This document shows positions 8,865-16,784 of a stretch of DNA of 64,000 bases, piece after piece (position 1 is the stretch's first letter; each line of letters begins with the position of its first letter). The position numbers were made by a program, and so were the translations under genes. The stretch is taken from assembly GCF_016756535.1 (NCBI RefSeq), contig NZ_AP023248.1, positions 186,001 to 250,000 on the forward strand, in the 5' to 3' direction. The DNA is from Mesorhizobium sp. 131-2-1. GTDB lineage: Bacteria > Pseudomonadota > Alphaproteobacteria > Rhizobiales > Rhizobiaceae. The notes beneath the pieces are model-generated. The model searched no databases. It saw only the letters and a list, made by a program, of their open reading frames with translations, and was not told the origin of the DNA.

Positions 8865-10001
8865 TTACGATCCCTTGTATTCGGACCAGAAGTCGTTCCA
8901 ATCTTCAAGGCTCTGCTGAACCGGCAACTGACGGTATTTGATGCGCCCGTTGCGAATCATGTCCATCACATTGCTTTGGTTGAGCAGCATGCCTTGGCGC
9001 TTGGCCTCAGCCGGCGTTTCAGTGGCCAGGAGTTCCCAGCCCTTCTTGTTCGGGATGAGGCAGGGATAGGCCACCATGTTGGCCGACTTCACCTGGCCCT
9101 TGGCCGAGGTGATGTACTGGATCCATTTCTTCGCCAGATCGGCCTTCTGCGAGCCTTTGCCGATCGAGAAGGATTCGGTGAACTGCAAGCCACCCTCTTC
9201 CGGAATGACGGTGCGCACCGTGGCGCCGCCCTTTTCCAGCGCCCCGGTGATCCAGTCGCCGATGCCCGCCATGGCCAGCATCTGGCCATTTTGAAGCGAC
9301 GAGAAGGTGCCGCCATAGTCGAAGAAGCCGCCGATCTGCGGACGCAGCGATTTCGTTTTTTCCTGCACCTTGCTCCAGGCCGCATCGTTAATGTCATAGG
9401 GCGAGGCGTTGCCGTTGAGCAGACTCATCTGGCCGAGATTGGGCAGATGCCAATCGAAATGGCCGACCTTGCCCTTGAGCTTGTCGGCCCAGTAGACATT
9501 GTAGGTCGAGGCTTCCTTCTCGGTGATCGCCTCGGTGTTATAGGCCACACCGAGGAACCCGAAACGGGTGATGACCGAATAGAGGTCGTTGCCCTGCCAG
9601 TGCCCTGGAAAATGCTGGAATTCGGGGAAGAATTCATCGAACGGGTAGTCGGCGGGATCGAGCTTCTCGATGTAGCCGGCCGCGTTGAGCTGCTGCACAT
9701 ACTCGGCATCGGACAGGATGACATCGAAGGTTCCCGGAGGCGATTGCGCGATCAGACCGAGCATGTTGTCGCCGCCAGTATAGTATTTCGGCTTGAACTT
9801 GACGTTGTTGGCGGCTTCGAACTCGGCGACCACGTCGGGCTCGGCATGGCCATACCAAGCGAGCATAGTGAGTTCGACCGGCTCGGCGAAAGCTAGCCGG
9901 CTTACAAATGGCATTGCCAGAACGCCGCCACCCAGAATGGTTGCACCCTTTAGAAAGTCGCGGCGCGTGCTGCCGTTGGACAAGCTTTTTTTGATTGTCA
10001 T
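8865..10001 (-). CDS. PotD-like periplasmic substrate-binding protein, system 1 (Tat signal)
   Basis: This is a 378-residue extracellular binding protein. The N terminus carries a twin-arginine signal (STRRDFLKGATILGGGVLAM, Arg13-Arg14) ending near AFA, so export of a folded protein by Tat is likely. The mature part resembles polyamine/opine-type binding proteins. It is the first gene of ABC system 1. The region just upstream (10056-10070) has an AT-rich sequence resembling elements before the creatininase and creatinase genes, suggesting shared control. The ligand is unknown; context favours creatinine or creatine. Confidence 0.92.
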   Translation of the reverse strand: MTIKKSLSNGSTRRDFLKGATILGGGVLAMPFVSRLAFAEPVELTMLAWYGHAEPDVVAEFEAANNVKFKPKYYTGGDNMLGLIAQSPPGTFDVILSDAEYVQQLNAAGYIEKLDPADYPFDEFFPEFQHFPGHWQGNDLYSVITRFGFLGVAYNTEAITEKEASTYNVYWADKLKGKVGHFDWHLPNLGQMSLLNGNASPYDINDAAWSKVQEKTKSLRPQIGGFFDYGGTFSSLQNGQMLAMAGIGDWITGALEKGGATVRTVIPEEGGLQFTESFSIGKGSQKADLAKKWIQYITSAKGQVKSANMVAYPCLIPNKKGWELLATETPAEAKRQGMLLNQSNVMDMIRNGRIKYRQLPVQQSLEDWNDFWSEYKGS

Positions 10002-10055
10002 GGTTGTTCCCCTTGGCTTGTAGTTCCGGCAAGCCTACGAAGGGGTCAGCCATTT

Positions 10056-10070
10056 GGAAAATTAATTCTC
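10056..10070. promoter_or_regulatory. AT-rich candidate operator upstream of ABC system 1
   Basis: The sequence ggaaaattaattctc lies between the ABC system 1 binding-protein gene and the LysR stop. It resembles ggaaaatttattcacc before creatinase 1 (13514-13529) and the AT-rich dyad before creatininase. It is flanked by catttg and aaatg, which form a loose dyad. The role as a LysR site is inference from similarity between the three places. Confidence 0.35.
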
Positions 10071-10092
10071 ATAATAAATGCATTTACACCCC

Positions 10093-11007
10093 TTATTGAC
10101 GATCTAGCTCGATCGGCCGCCGTACCGGGTCGCCGGAGACACCGGCTTCATCGAGCCGCGCGACGATGTGATTGACCAGTCTGATTCCGGCATCTGACAG
10201 ACGGGGATGCTTGTAGAACAAGCCGACCCGGATTTCAGCGAGCGCTGGAAACCCGTCGCCGTCGTCCAGGACGCGCATGCCTGGTAGCATCGTGTAACGG
10301 GTGAGCGCGCTGACGCCGAGGCCGTTCACCACAGCATTCTGCAGCCCAGCGATGCCGGAGCCGGTATAGGCGACCCGCCAGCGGATTTGTGCGGCATCCA
10401 GAGATTGGATCATCCGCGCCCGATAGGCGCACCCTTCAGGGTGCGCCGCCAGCGGCACCCCGGTTCCCAAGTCAAAACGGGCGGCTTCGGCCGCAGCCCA
10501 GATCGGCCGCTCGATCCATGAACGCGACAGATATTGGGAGCGCTCATTGTTGACCATCGCCACCGCCAGATCGAGTTCGTCGGCGCGCAGGCGATCGAGA
10601 ATGTCGGCGCTCCAGCCGCAGTGGATTTCCAGCGAAATGCCCGGATGCTGGCTGGTATATTCAGTAATCACGCCTTGCAGGAAGGCGACCGCATAGTCGT
10701 TCGGCAGGCCGATCCGGAGCACGCCGGCTATCTTCGACCGATTGAAATAGGAAGCAGCCTGATCGTTGAGCCGCAGCATCTCGCGGGCGTAGCTCAGCAG
10801 CATCTCCCCTTCGCTGGTCAGAGTGAGCGTGCGTCCGACCTGTTTGATGACCGGCGCGCCGACCAGTTCCTCGAGCCGGCGTATCTGCAGCGATATGGCC
10901 GGCTGCGTGCGCCCCAGCGCATCTCCGGCCTTGGTGTAGGCGCCAAGATCGATGACCGAAACAAAGGTCCGCAGCAGATCGGTCTGAAAATTGACGATGT
11001 TGCGCAT
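10093..11007 (-). CDS. LysR-family regulator, divergent from creatininase
   Basis: This 304-residue protein has an N-terminal winged helix-turn-helix (about 8-66: LLRTFVSVIDLGAYTKAGDA, RTQPAISLQIRRLEELVGAP) and a LysR effector-binding domain (about 95-290). It is divergent from creatininase with a 100-bp gap containing an AT-rich dyad, the usual LysR arrangement. It is clearly related to the second LysR at 15033-15926 (shared GRTQPAISLQ and LRLGIPNDYA-type segments). The likely role is control of creatinine breakdown and uptake; the inducer is unknown. Confidence 0.92.
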   Translation of the reverse strand: MRNIVNFQTDLLRTFVSVIDLGAYTKAGDALGRTQPAISLQIRRLEELVGAPVIKQVGRTLTLTSEGEMLLSYAREMLRLNDQAASYFNRSKIAGVLRIGLPNDYAVAFLQGVITEYTSQHPGISLEIHCGWSADILDRLRADELDLAVAMVNNERSQYLSRSWIERPIWAAAEAARFDLGTGVPLAAHPEGCAYRARMIQSLDAAQIRWRVAYTGSGIAGLQNAVVNGLGVSALTRYTMLPGMRVLDDGDGFPALAEIRVGLFYKHPRLSDAGIRLVNHIVARLDEAGVSGDPVRRPIELDRQ

Positions 11008-11034
11008 GGATTTCGATTTCTCATACGTGGATCA

Positions 11035-11051
11035 TGAATATAAATTTTTCA
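11035..11051. promoter_or_regulatory. Candidate LysR operator (dyad) upstream of creatininase
   Basis: The 17-bp sequence tgaatataaatttttca has TGAA and TTCA arms around an AT-rich centre, the form of many LysR sites (T-N11-A type). It lies in the gap between the divergent LysR gene and creatininase, about 57 bp before the creatininase start. Related AT-rich sequences precede ABC system 1 and creatinase 1. Function is inferred. Confidence 0.45.
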
Positions 11052-11107
11052 TATCACGATTATCACCACTAATCATCAGTCCCAACAGCCGAAGTTGGGA
11101 GGACAAC

Positions 11108-11887
11108 ATGCCGGATACAAGTGTTTTTGCCGCCGAACTGCCTTGGCCGGAGTACGACGCGAAGGTCGGGGACGGCTCCGTGCCCATCCTGCTGCCGATC
11201 GGGTCGATGGAGCAGCATGGCCACCACATGCCCATGCATGTCGACGTGCTCTTGCCCGTCGAATTCTCCCGCCGCGTCGCTGGCGAGATCGGCGCGCTTG
11301 TGGCGCCCCCTTTCACCTACGGCTACAAGTCGCATCAGAAGTCGGGGGGCGGCAATCACCTGCCGGGCACGACCAGTCTGGACGGCGCGACACTGGTCGC
11401 AGCACTCCGCGATGTCATCAAAGAATTCGCCCGCCACGGCGTGCGCAATATCTGCTTGATGAATGGCCACTTCGAGAACTCGTGGTTCATCGTCGAAGGC
11501 ATAGATCTGGCACTGCGCGAACTGCGCTGGGGTGGCATTAGCGACATGAAGATCGTGGTGCTGTCTTATTGGGATTTCGTCGACAAGCCGACGATCGCGC
11601 GGCTCTATCCAAACGGGTTCACCGGCTGGGATCTGGAACACGGCGGCGTGCTCGAAACATCGCTGATGCTGGCGCTCTTTCCGAACTTCGTTCATCTCGA
11701 GCGCGCCGTCGATCATGAACCGGCGAGCTTTCCGCCCTATGATGTGTACCCGCCCAGGCCTGAATGGACACCGGTGAGCGGTACATTGTCCTCACCCAAG
11801 GAAGCCTCGAAAGCCAAAGGCGACATCTTGCTTGATGTCTGCGTGACGGGCATAGTCAAAGCCCTGCGGGTCGAGTTTCCGCGCTGA
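11108..11887 (+). CDS. Creatininase (creatinine amidohydrolase)
   Basis: This 259-residue protein has the full creatininase metal site. Glu35 and His37 are in GSMEQHGHH, Asp46 in MHVDVLLP, and His121 and Glu123 in LMNGHFENS, one residue offset from Pseudomonas putida creatininase (34/36/45/120/122). The active-site segment GWDLEHGGVLETSLMLAL and the loop KSGGGNHLPGTTSLDGATL also match true creatininases rather than general creatininase-fold proteins. It catalyses reversible hydrolysis of creatinine to creatine in the cytoplasm. The ATG at 11108 follows a strong GGGAGGA site; the open frame upstream of it has no coding character. Confidence 0.96.
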   Translation: MPDTSVFAAELPWPEYDAKVGDGSVPILLPIGSMEQHGHHMPMHVDVLLPVEFSRRVAGEIGALVAPPFTYGYKSHQKSGGGNHLPGTTSLDGATLVAALRDVIKEFARHGVRNICLMNGHFENSWFIVEGIDLALRELRWGGISDMKIVVLSYWDFVDKPTIARLYPNGFTGWDLEHGGVLETSLMLALFPNFVHLERAVDHEPASFPPYDVYPPRPEWTPVSGTLSSPKEASKAKGDILLDVCVTGIVKALRVEFPR

Positions 11888-12023
11888 AGCTTTCCTGCCT
11901 GACCTGCCTGACCTGCGGAATTCGACGGATATCAGGTTTCAGAACCTGCGATCCAAACCGGAAGCTCCGATTCGTTTTAAGGCAGGGCGCGCAGGCCGTC
12001 CGGGCGACCCGGCCCGGGCACCA

Positions 12024-12239
12024 TCAATATGGGAAGGGCCAATTCGGTGGCGCCTGTCCGGCATTTTCGTCGCACGAGGGCTCGTCGCCGCGCTTCACGA
12101 GGGAGTCGGATGTGAGCAGCGTCTTCAGGAAAATGAAGAACTCGTGGGCGAGACCATAAACCGGCGACACCGAATAAGGGTCGGGCGGGTTTGTCTGGCC
12201 AGGCTCGCCCCGATGCCAATCGTGGGGGATGTGGAACAC
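12024..12239 (-). CDS. Small uncharacterised protein downstream of creatinase (71 aa)
   Basis: I do not recognise this protein. The frame begins with GTG at 12237-12239, only 5 bp after the creatinase stop, with AGGA about 9 bases upstream. The product is rich in aromatic and polar residues (HIPHDWHRGEPGQTNPPDPY, then GLAHEFFIFLKTLL) and ends PPNWPFPY. Third codon positions are strongly G/C, as in the neighbouring genes, which argues for real coding. There is no signal peptide or clear membrane segment. Coupling to creatinase suggests a role tied to creatine metabolism, but nothing in the sequence shows one. The lack of an ATG is the main doubt. Confidence 0.6.
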   Translation of the reverse strand: MFHIPHDWHRGEPGQTNPPDPYSVSPVYGLAHEFFIFLKTLLTSDSLVKRGDEPSCDENAGQAPPNWPFPY

Positions 12240-12244
12240 GTCCG

Positions 12245-13459
12245 TCAGTTCCTGACGATATTGTGGTCCGGGCCGAAGGGGAAGCTGGTGATGTTTTCCG
12301 CGCTTTCCTGCTTCACGATCAGGATATCGTGCTCGCGATAGCCGCCCGCACCCGGCATGCCTTGCGGCATCATCACCATCGGCTCCATGGACACAACCAT
12401 GCCGGGCTCCAGCACTGTGTCTATGTCCTCGCGAAGTTCGATGCCCGCTTCGCGACCATAGTAATGACACAGCACCCCGAAGGAATGGCCGTAGCCGAAG
12501 GAGCGGTATTTCAGCAGATCCCACTCCCGGTACATCTCGTTGAGCTCAATCGCGATATCCTTGCAGCGGGCGCCGGGCTTGATAAGTTCGAGACCACGGC
12601 GATGGACAGCGACGTTCTTCTGCCAGATGTCGAGGCTGGCATCGTCGACATGGTCACAGAACAGTGTGCGTTCGAGCGCGGTGTAATAGCCGAAGATCAT
12701 CGGGAAGGTGTTGAGCGAAAGGATGTCGCCGGACTGGACGCGGCGGTTGGTCACCGGGTTGTGGGCGCCATCGGTATTGATGCCGGACTGGAACCACGTC
12801 CAGCTATCCATTAGTTCGACATAGGGGTATGATTTCGCGATCTCCCGGATCATCGCGTTGGTCGTTGCAATAGCCACCTCGTGCTCAGGCGCGCCGGCCT
12901 TAACGGCAGCCACGCAGGCGGCGCCGCCGATATCGCAGACGAGTGCCCCCTCGCGGATCAGTTTTTGCTCCTCCAGAGACTTGATCGAGCGCATCCACAT
13001 GGATGGCTGGGCGACATCGACGAACTCAACGCCTGGGAGCGCCTGCTCGAGTTGACGGCGGAAATCGAGGTTCACATGGTCGAACTCGATCCCGATGCGC
13101 TTTGAACTGGCGGTGAGTTGGCGCACCGCGCGATAGAAATTGTCGCGGCGCCAGTCAGTGTAGGTGACGTTGTCGCCAAAGCTGCGGCGATAAGGCTGAC
13201 CGCCGTCGATACCGGCGGAAATCGTCGTCGCTTTGTTGTGGTCGATGACCATACCGTATTTGCGACCGAAGTAACAGTAGAGCCAGCCGGAGTAATAATT
13301 GATGCAATGATAGGAAGTGAAGAGTGTTGCATCCACCTTGTTCTCCGCCATCCAGCGGCGAATGTCGGTCTGGCGACGGTTCATCTCGACGTCCGAGAAG
13401 GGCGAATACTCCTTTTCGCCATTGTGCCACGCCATCACGTGCAACATGTCGTCGGTCAT
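12245..13459 (-). CDS. Creatinase (creatine amidinohydrolase), copy 1
   Basis: This 404-residue protein of the creatinase/aminopeptidase P ('pita-bread') fold has a creatinase N domain at about 25-155. The catalytic domain contains His233 in SGINTDGAHNPVT, the position of the essential His232 of P. putida creatinase, and the C-terminal FGYGHSFGVLCHYYGREAGI, GMVVSMEPM and GAGGYREHDILI segments specific to creatinase. It converts creatine plus water to sarcosine and urea. The ATG at 13457-13459 is preceded by GGGGAA. It is divergent from a second creatinase across 237 bp, and a small frame follows it closely. Confidence 0.95.
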   Translation of the reverse strand: MTDDMLHVMAWHNGEKEYSPFSDVEMNRRQTDIRRWMAENKVDATLFTSYHCINYYSGWLYCYFGRKYGMVIDHNKATTISAGIDGGQPYRRSFGDNVTYTDWRRDNFYRAVRQLTASSKRIGIEFDHVNLDFRRQLEQALPGVEFVDVAQPSMWMRSIKSLEEQKLIREGALVCDIGGAACVAAVKAGAPEHEVAIATTNAMIREIAKSYPYVELMDSWTWFQSGINTDGAHNPVTNRRVQSGDILSLNTFPMIFGYYTALERTLFCDHVDDASLDIWQKNVAVHRRGLELIKPGARCKDIAIELNEMYREWDLLKYRSFGYGHSFGVLCHYYGREAGIELREDIDTVLEPGMVVSMEPMVMMPQGMPGAGGYREHDILIVKQESAENITSFPFGPDHNIVRN

Positions 13460-13509
13460 CGCGCTGTTCCCCGCTAGGTTGATTGCAGGAAGCTACGATC
13501 GGCGGGCAT

Positions 13510-13533
13510 ATCAGGAAAATTTATTCACCTGAT
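13510..13533. promoter_or_regulatory. Inverted repeat between divergent creatinase genes
   Basis: ATCAGG (13510-13515) and CCTGAT (13528-13533) are perfect inverted arms around the AT-rich 12-base centre aaaatttattca. It lies about 50 bp before creatinase 1 and about 165 bp before creatinase 2. The centre resembles the AT-rich elements before creatininase and ABC system 1. It is a plausible binding site for one of the two LysR proteins; this is inference. Confidence 0.45.
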
Positions 13534-13696
13534 GGCTATATTTCGAAAAATTATGCAGATCGTCGAAGCATGTTGTCGCGACCGCGACCGATTAGGAACC
13601 CTTATCCTCCGATATCGACTTCTCATTTCCAGCGGGAGAGCCGAATTTTTATAGTCCGCTTCCAACCTGAAACCCGATTTGGATGCGGAGGAAAGA

Positions 13697-14932
13697 ATGA
13701 ACGTCTACGCCAAGGGCATGCCCAACGAATTACTACGTCTGCAGAAGATGCATAATGGCGAGAAGGCTGTCGCGACCTTCAGCGCCGCCGAGATGAAGCG
13801 CCGTCAGGACGGGCTACGCAACATTCTGGCCGAGCTGAAGCTCGACGCGGCGGTGCTGACATCCTACCACAATATCTGCTATTTCTCGGACTTCCTGTTC
13901 TGCTATTTCGGTCGCCGCTATGCTTTCGTGGTCACCCCGGAGAAGGCGGTGTCGGTTTCGGCCGGCATCGATGCCGGCCAGCCATGGCGCCGAACCTTCG
14001 GCGACAACATTACCTACACCGATTGGCAGCGCGACAATTACTTCTACGCCCTGCAGCAGACGCTGCCGGGCGTTAAGCGTATCGGCATCGAGTTCGATCA
14101 CGTCAACCTCGAGTTCAGGAAACTCTTGCAAGACGCCTTTTCGAACGTCGAGTTCGTCGACGTCGGCGCGCCGACCATGTGGCTGCGCACGATCAAATCG
14201 GCCGAGGAAATTGTCCTGATCAAGGAAGGCGCACACACCGCCGATATCGGCGGCGAAGCCATTCGTAACGCGATCCGCGAGAACGTTCCCGAGTATGAAG
14301 TCGCACTGGCCGGCACGCAGTCCATGGTCCGGCACATCGCCAAGACCTTTCCGCATGCCGAACTGATGGACACCTGGGTCTGGTTCCAGTCGGGAATCAA
14401 CACCGACGGCGCCCACAACCCGGTGACCTCGCGCAAGGTTCAGAAGGGCGACATCCTCTCGCTCAATTGCTTCCCGATGATTTCGGGCTACTACACCGCG
14501 CTCGAGCGCACGCTGTTCCTCGACCATGCCAGCGATGAGCACCTCCGTATCTGGGAGATCAACTGCGACGTCCACCGTCGCGGGCTGGAACTTCTGAAAC
14601 CCGGCGCGCGCTGCGGCGATGTCGCGACGGAACTGAACGAAATCTACCGCAGTCACAATCTGCTCGGCTATCGTTCGTTTGGTTACGGCCACTCCTTCGG
14701 AGTGCTGTCGCACTACTATGGCCGCGAAGCCGGCGTCGAACTGCGCGAAGACATCAACACCGTGCTCCAACCAGGAATGGTCGTCTCCATGGAACCGATG
14801 CTGACCATCCCTGAAGGGCTGCCGGGTGCGGGCGGCTACCGCGAACACGACATTCTCGTGATGACCGGAGACGGCGCCGAAAACATCACCAAGTTTCCGT
14901 TCGGCGCGGAGCATAACATCGTCAAGGCATGA
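13697..14932 (+). CDS. Creatinase (creatine amidinohydrolase), copy 2
   Basis: This 411-residue creatinase is closely related to copy 1 and, by eye, nearer to P. putida creatinase. It has the catalytic His240 in SGINTDGAHNPVT, FGYGHSFGVLSHYYGREAGV, GMVVSMEPML and GAGGYREHDILV. I chose the ATG at 13697, seven bases after a GGAGGAAAG site; the frame opens six codons earlier but that start lacks a site. It ends 21 bp before a strong terminator. Two creatinases in one locus may differ in substrate, for example creatine versus another guanidino compound, or in expression. Confidence 0.96.
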   Translation: MNVYAKGMPNELLRLQKMHNGEKAVATFSAAEMKRRQDGLRNILAELKLDAAVLTSYHNICYFSDFLFCYFGRRYAFVVTPEKAVSVSAGIDAGQPWRRTFGDNITYTDWQRDNYFYALQQTLPGVKRIGIEFDHVNLEFRKLLQDAFSNVEFVDVGAPTMWLRTIKSAEEIVLIKEGAHTADIGGEAIRNAIRENVPEYEVALAGTQSMVRHIAKTFPHAELMDTWVWFQSGINTDGAHNPVTSRKVQKGDILSLNCFPMISGYYTALERTLFLDHASDEHLRIWEINCDVHRRGLELLKPGARCGDVATELNEIYRSHNLLGYRSFGYGHSFGVLSHYYGREAGVELREDINTVLQPGMVVSMEPMLTIPEGLPGAGGYREHDILVMTGDGAENITKFPFGAEHNIVKA

Positions 14933-14952
14933 CCGCCGACCGACGCGAATTC

Positions 14953-14994
14953 AAGCGGGCCTTCCTGGAAAGGAAGGCCCGCTTGCGTTTGTTT
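14953..14994 (+). terminator. Rho-independent terminator after creatinase 2
   Basis: A perfect 13-bp stem, aagcgggccttcc (14953-14965) with ggaaggcccgctt (14972-14984), closes a 6-base loop and is followed by gcgtttgttt. It ends the creatinase 2 transcript and separates it from the downstream LysR gene. Confidence 0.9.
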
Positions 14995-15032
14995 GGAGCG
15001 GCGTGATCTAATCGGTAAAGGTGGAGCCGACC

Positions 15033-15926
15033 ATGCGCAGCATCCCGACCGACCTTCTCCGCGCCTTCGTCACAGTCATTGACCTGCGCGGCTATACACG
15101 GGCCGGAGAAAAGCTCGGCCGCACCCAACCGGCGATCAGCCTGCAGATGAAGCGGCTTCAAGAGCTGCTCGGCGTCTCGCTCTTCGCCAAAGAAGGCGGT
15201 GCACAGATCACCGAACAAGGTGAGCTCGTCGCCGGCTATGCTCGCCAGATCCTGGCCCTCAACGACGACATGATGTTGAAGCTCTCAAAGCGCGACAACA
15301 AGGGCCGGCTGCGACTCGGCATCCCTAACGACTACGCCGATCATTTCCTGCCCAAACTGATGGCAAGTCTGGCGCGCGACGGCGGCGACCTCACCTTCGA
15401 CGTCGTCTGTGATCTGTCGCACAATCTGCTGCAGGGCCTGCGCAACGGCCTCTTCGACATTGTCGTGGCAATGACGCCTGACGGGCCTTCCGAAGGCGCG
15501 TTCATGACCTGGAAAGAGACGCTGGCATGGGTCTCCGGAGAACAATCCCCAGATCTGCCGGGGTATGTTGCACGACAAGGGGAACTGCGCATCGTCTGTT
15601 ATCCCGAGGGATGCCTCTACCGCCGCAACATGCTGACCGCGCTGCAGCGCGACGGTCGCAATTTCGAGATCGTCTACACAAGCCCGAGCCTCGCGGGACT
15701 TGAGGCGGCGGTCGGCGCCGACTTCGGCATTACGGTGCTGGCGCGCCGGATCATTCCGGCAAAGCTCAAGATCATCGAACCTTCGAGCCATCTGCCCCGT
15801 CTCGCAGATGTCGTAGTCGGCATCTATGTCAGTCCGGACCGCAAGCGGTCCAGTGTGGCGCAGAGTTTTGCCGCTCGATTCGCCGATATGTTCGTCGCCG
15901 GCGAAAGCGCTAGCAAGGCTGACTGA
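15033..15926 (+). CDS. LysR-family regulator, second copy in creatinine locus
   Basis: This 297-residue LysR protein has an N-terminal helix-turn-helix (about 4-62, GRTQPAISLQMKRLQELLGV) and an effector domain (about 90-285, LRLGIPNDYADHFLPKLM). It is paralogous to the LysR at 10093-11007. The ATG at 15033 is preceded by GGTGGAG; a GTG four codons earlier sits inside that site and is less likely. It lies after the creatinase 2 terminator and converges on ABC system 2, so it may control either unit. Confidence 0.92.
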   Translation: MRSIPTDLLRAFVTVIDLRGYTRAGEKLGRTQPAISLQMKRLQELLGVSLFAKEGGAQITEQGELVAGYARQILALNDDMMLKLSKRDNKGRLRLGIPNDYADHFLPKLMASLARDGGDLTFDVVCDLSHNLLQGLRNGLFDIVVAMTPDGPSEGAFMTWKETLAWVSGEQSPDLPGYVARQGELRIVCYPEGCLYRRNMLTALQRDGRNFEIVYTSPSLAGLEAAVGADFGITVLARRIIPAKLKIIEPSSHLPRLADVVVGIYVSPDRKRSSVAQSFAARFADMFVAGESASKAD

Positions 15927-15970
15927 GAACGGCATTCAAATTCCAGCCGCCAAAGCGGCGGCCGGGTCGA

Positions 15971-16780
15971 CTACTTCAGGCGACGTCGGGTCAGCAGGGC
16001 CAGCATCGCGAACAGGGTGATGGACAGCGCAAGCAACAGCGTCGCGGCTGCCATGATGGTAGGATTGATCTGGTCGCGAATGCCGGAAAACATCTGCACC
16101 GGAAGGGTGCGCTGCTCGGCCGCCGTCATAAACAGCGCAACGACCACCTCGTCGAACGATGTCGCAAAGGCGAAGATCGCGCCGGACACCACACCCGGCA
16201 TGATGCTTGGCAACGTTACGCGAAAGAACGCCGACGATGGCGAGGCGCCGAGGCTCAATGCCGCCCGCGTCAGATTTGTATCATAGGTGGAAAGTGTCGC
16301 TGTCACCGTGATGACCACGAAAGGCGTCGCCAGAGCAGTATGCGCCAGGATGAGGCCGGTACGCGTGTTCGTCAGGCCGAACTGGCCGAAGAAGAGATAG
16401 CTGCCGACAGCCACAATGACGATCGGCACGATCATCGGCGAGATCAGCAATGCCATGATCAGCCGCCGCGCAGGGAAATCGGGACGCGAGATGCCGAGGG
16501 CCGCCAACGTGCCGAGCGTCGTGGCCAAGATCGTAGTCATCACCGCTGCAACGGCGCTGTTGAAGATGGCGTTCATCCAGCGCGCATTGCCAAAGAAATC
16601 CGCATACCAGCGCAGGGAATATTCCCGCACGGGCAAGGTGAAGAATGGGTCCTTGGAGAAGGACAGCGGCACTATAATGAACAGCGGTGCAATCAAGAAC
16701 ATGAGCACCGCCAAGGCGAACGCCACCACCAGCGTGCGCATCAGGCGATCGGACAGCGTCGCGTAAGAAGGCAGCCACAT
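15971..16780 (-). CDS. PotC-like ABC transporter permease, system 2
   Basis: This 269-residue permease has six hydrophobic segments and an EAA-type loop region (AALSLGASPSSAFFRVTLPS). The ATG at 16778-16780 begins MWLPSYATLSDRLMRTLVVA; the longer open frame upstream overlaps the preceding permease out of frame. It is the last gene of ABC system 2 (binding protein, ATPase, permease B, permease C), lying 4 bp after permease B. It is convergent with the LysR gene. Confidence 0.92.
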   Translation of the reverse strand: MWLPSYATLSDRLMRTLVVAFALAVLMFLIAPLFIIVPLSFSKDPFFTLPVREYSLRWYADFFGNARWMNAIFNSAVAAVMTTILATTLGTLAALGISRPDFPARRLIMALLISPMIVPIVIVAVGSYLFFGQFGLTNTRTGLILAHTALATPFVVITVTATLSTYDTNLTRAALSLGASPSSAFFRVTLPSIMPGVVSGAIFAFATSFDEVVVALFMTAAEQRTLPVQMFSGIRDQINPTIMAAATLLLALSITLFAMLALLTRRRLK

Positions 16781-16784
16781 GGCG

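Noticed and set aside
13594..13620. GGAAC upstream of creatinase 2
   Set aside because: At 16 bases the following sequence is CGAC, not CATC, and it is distant from the ECF genes.
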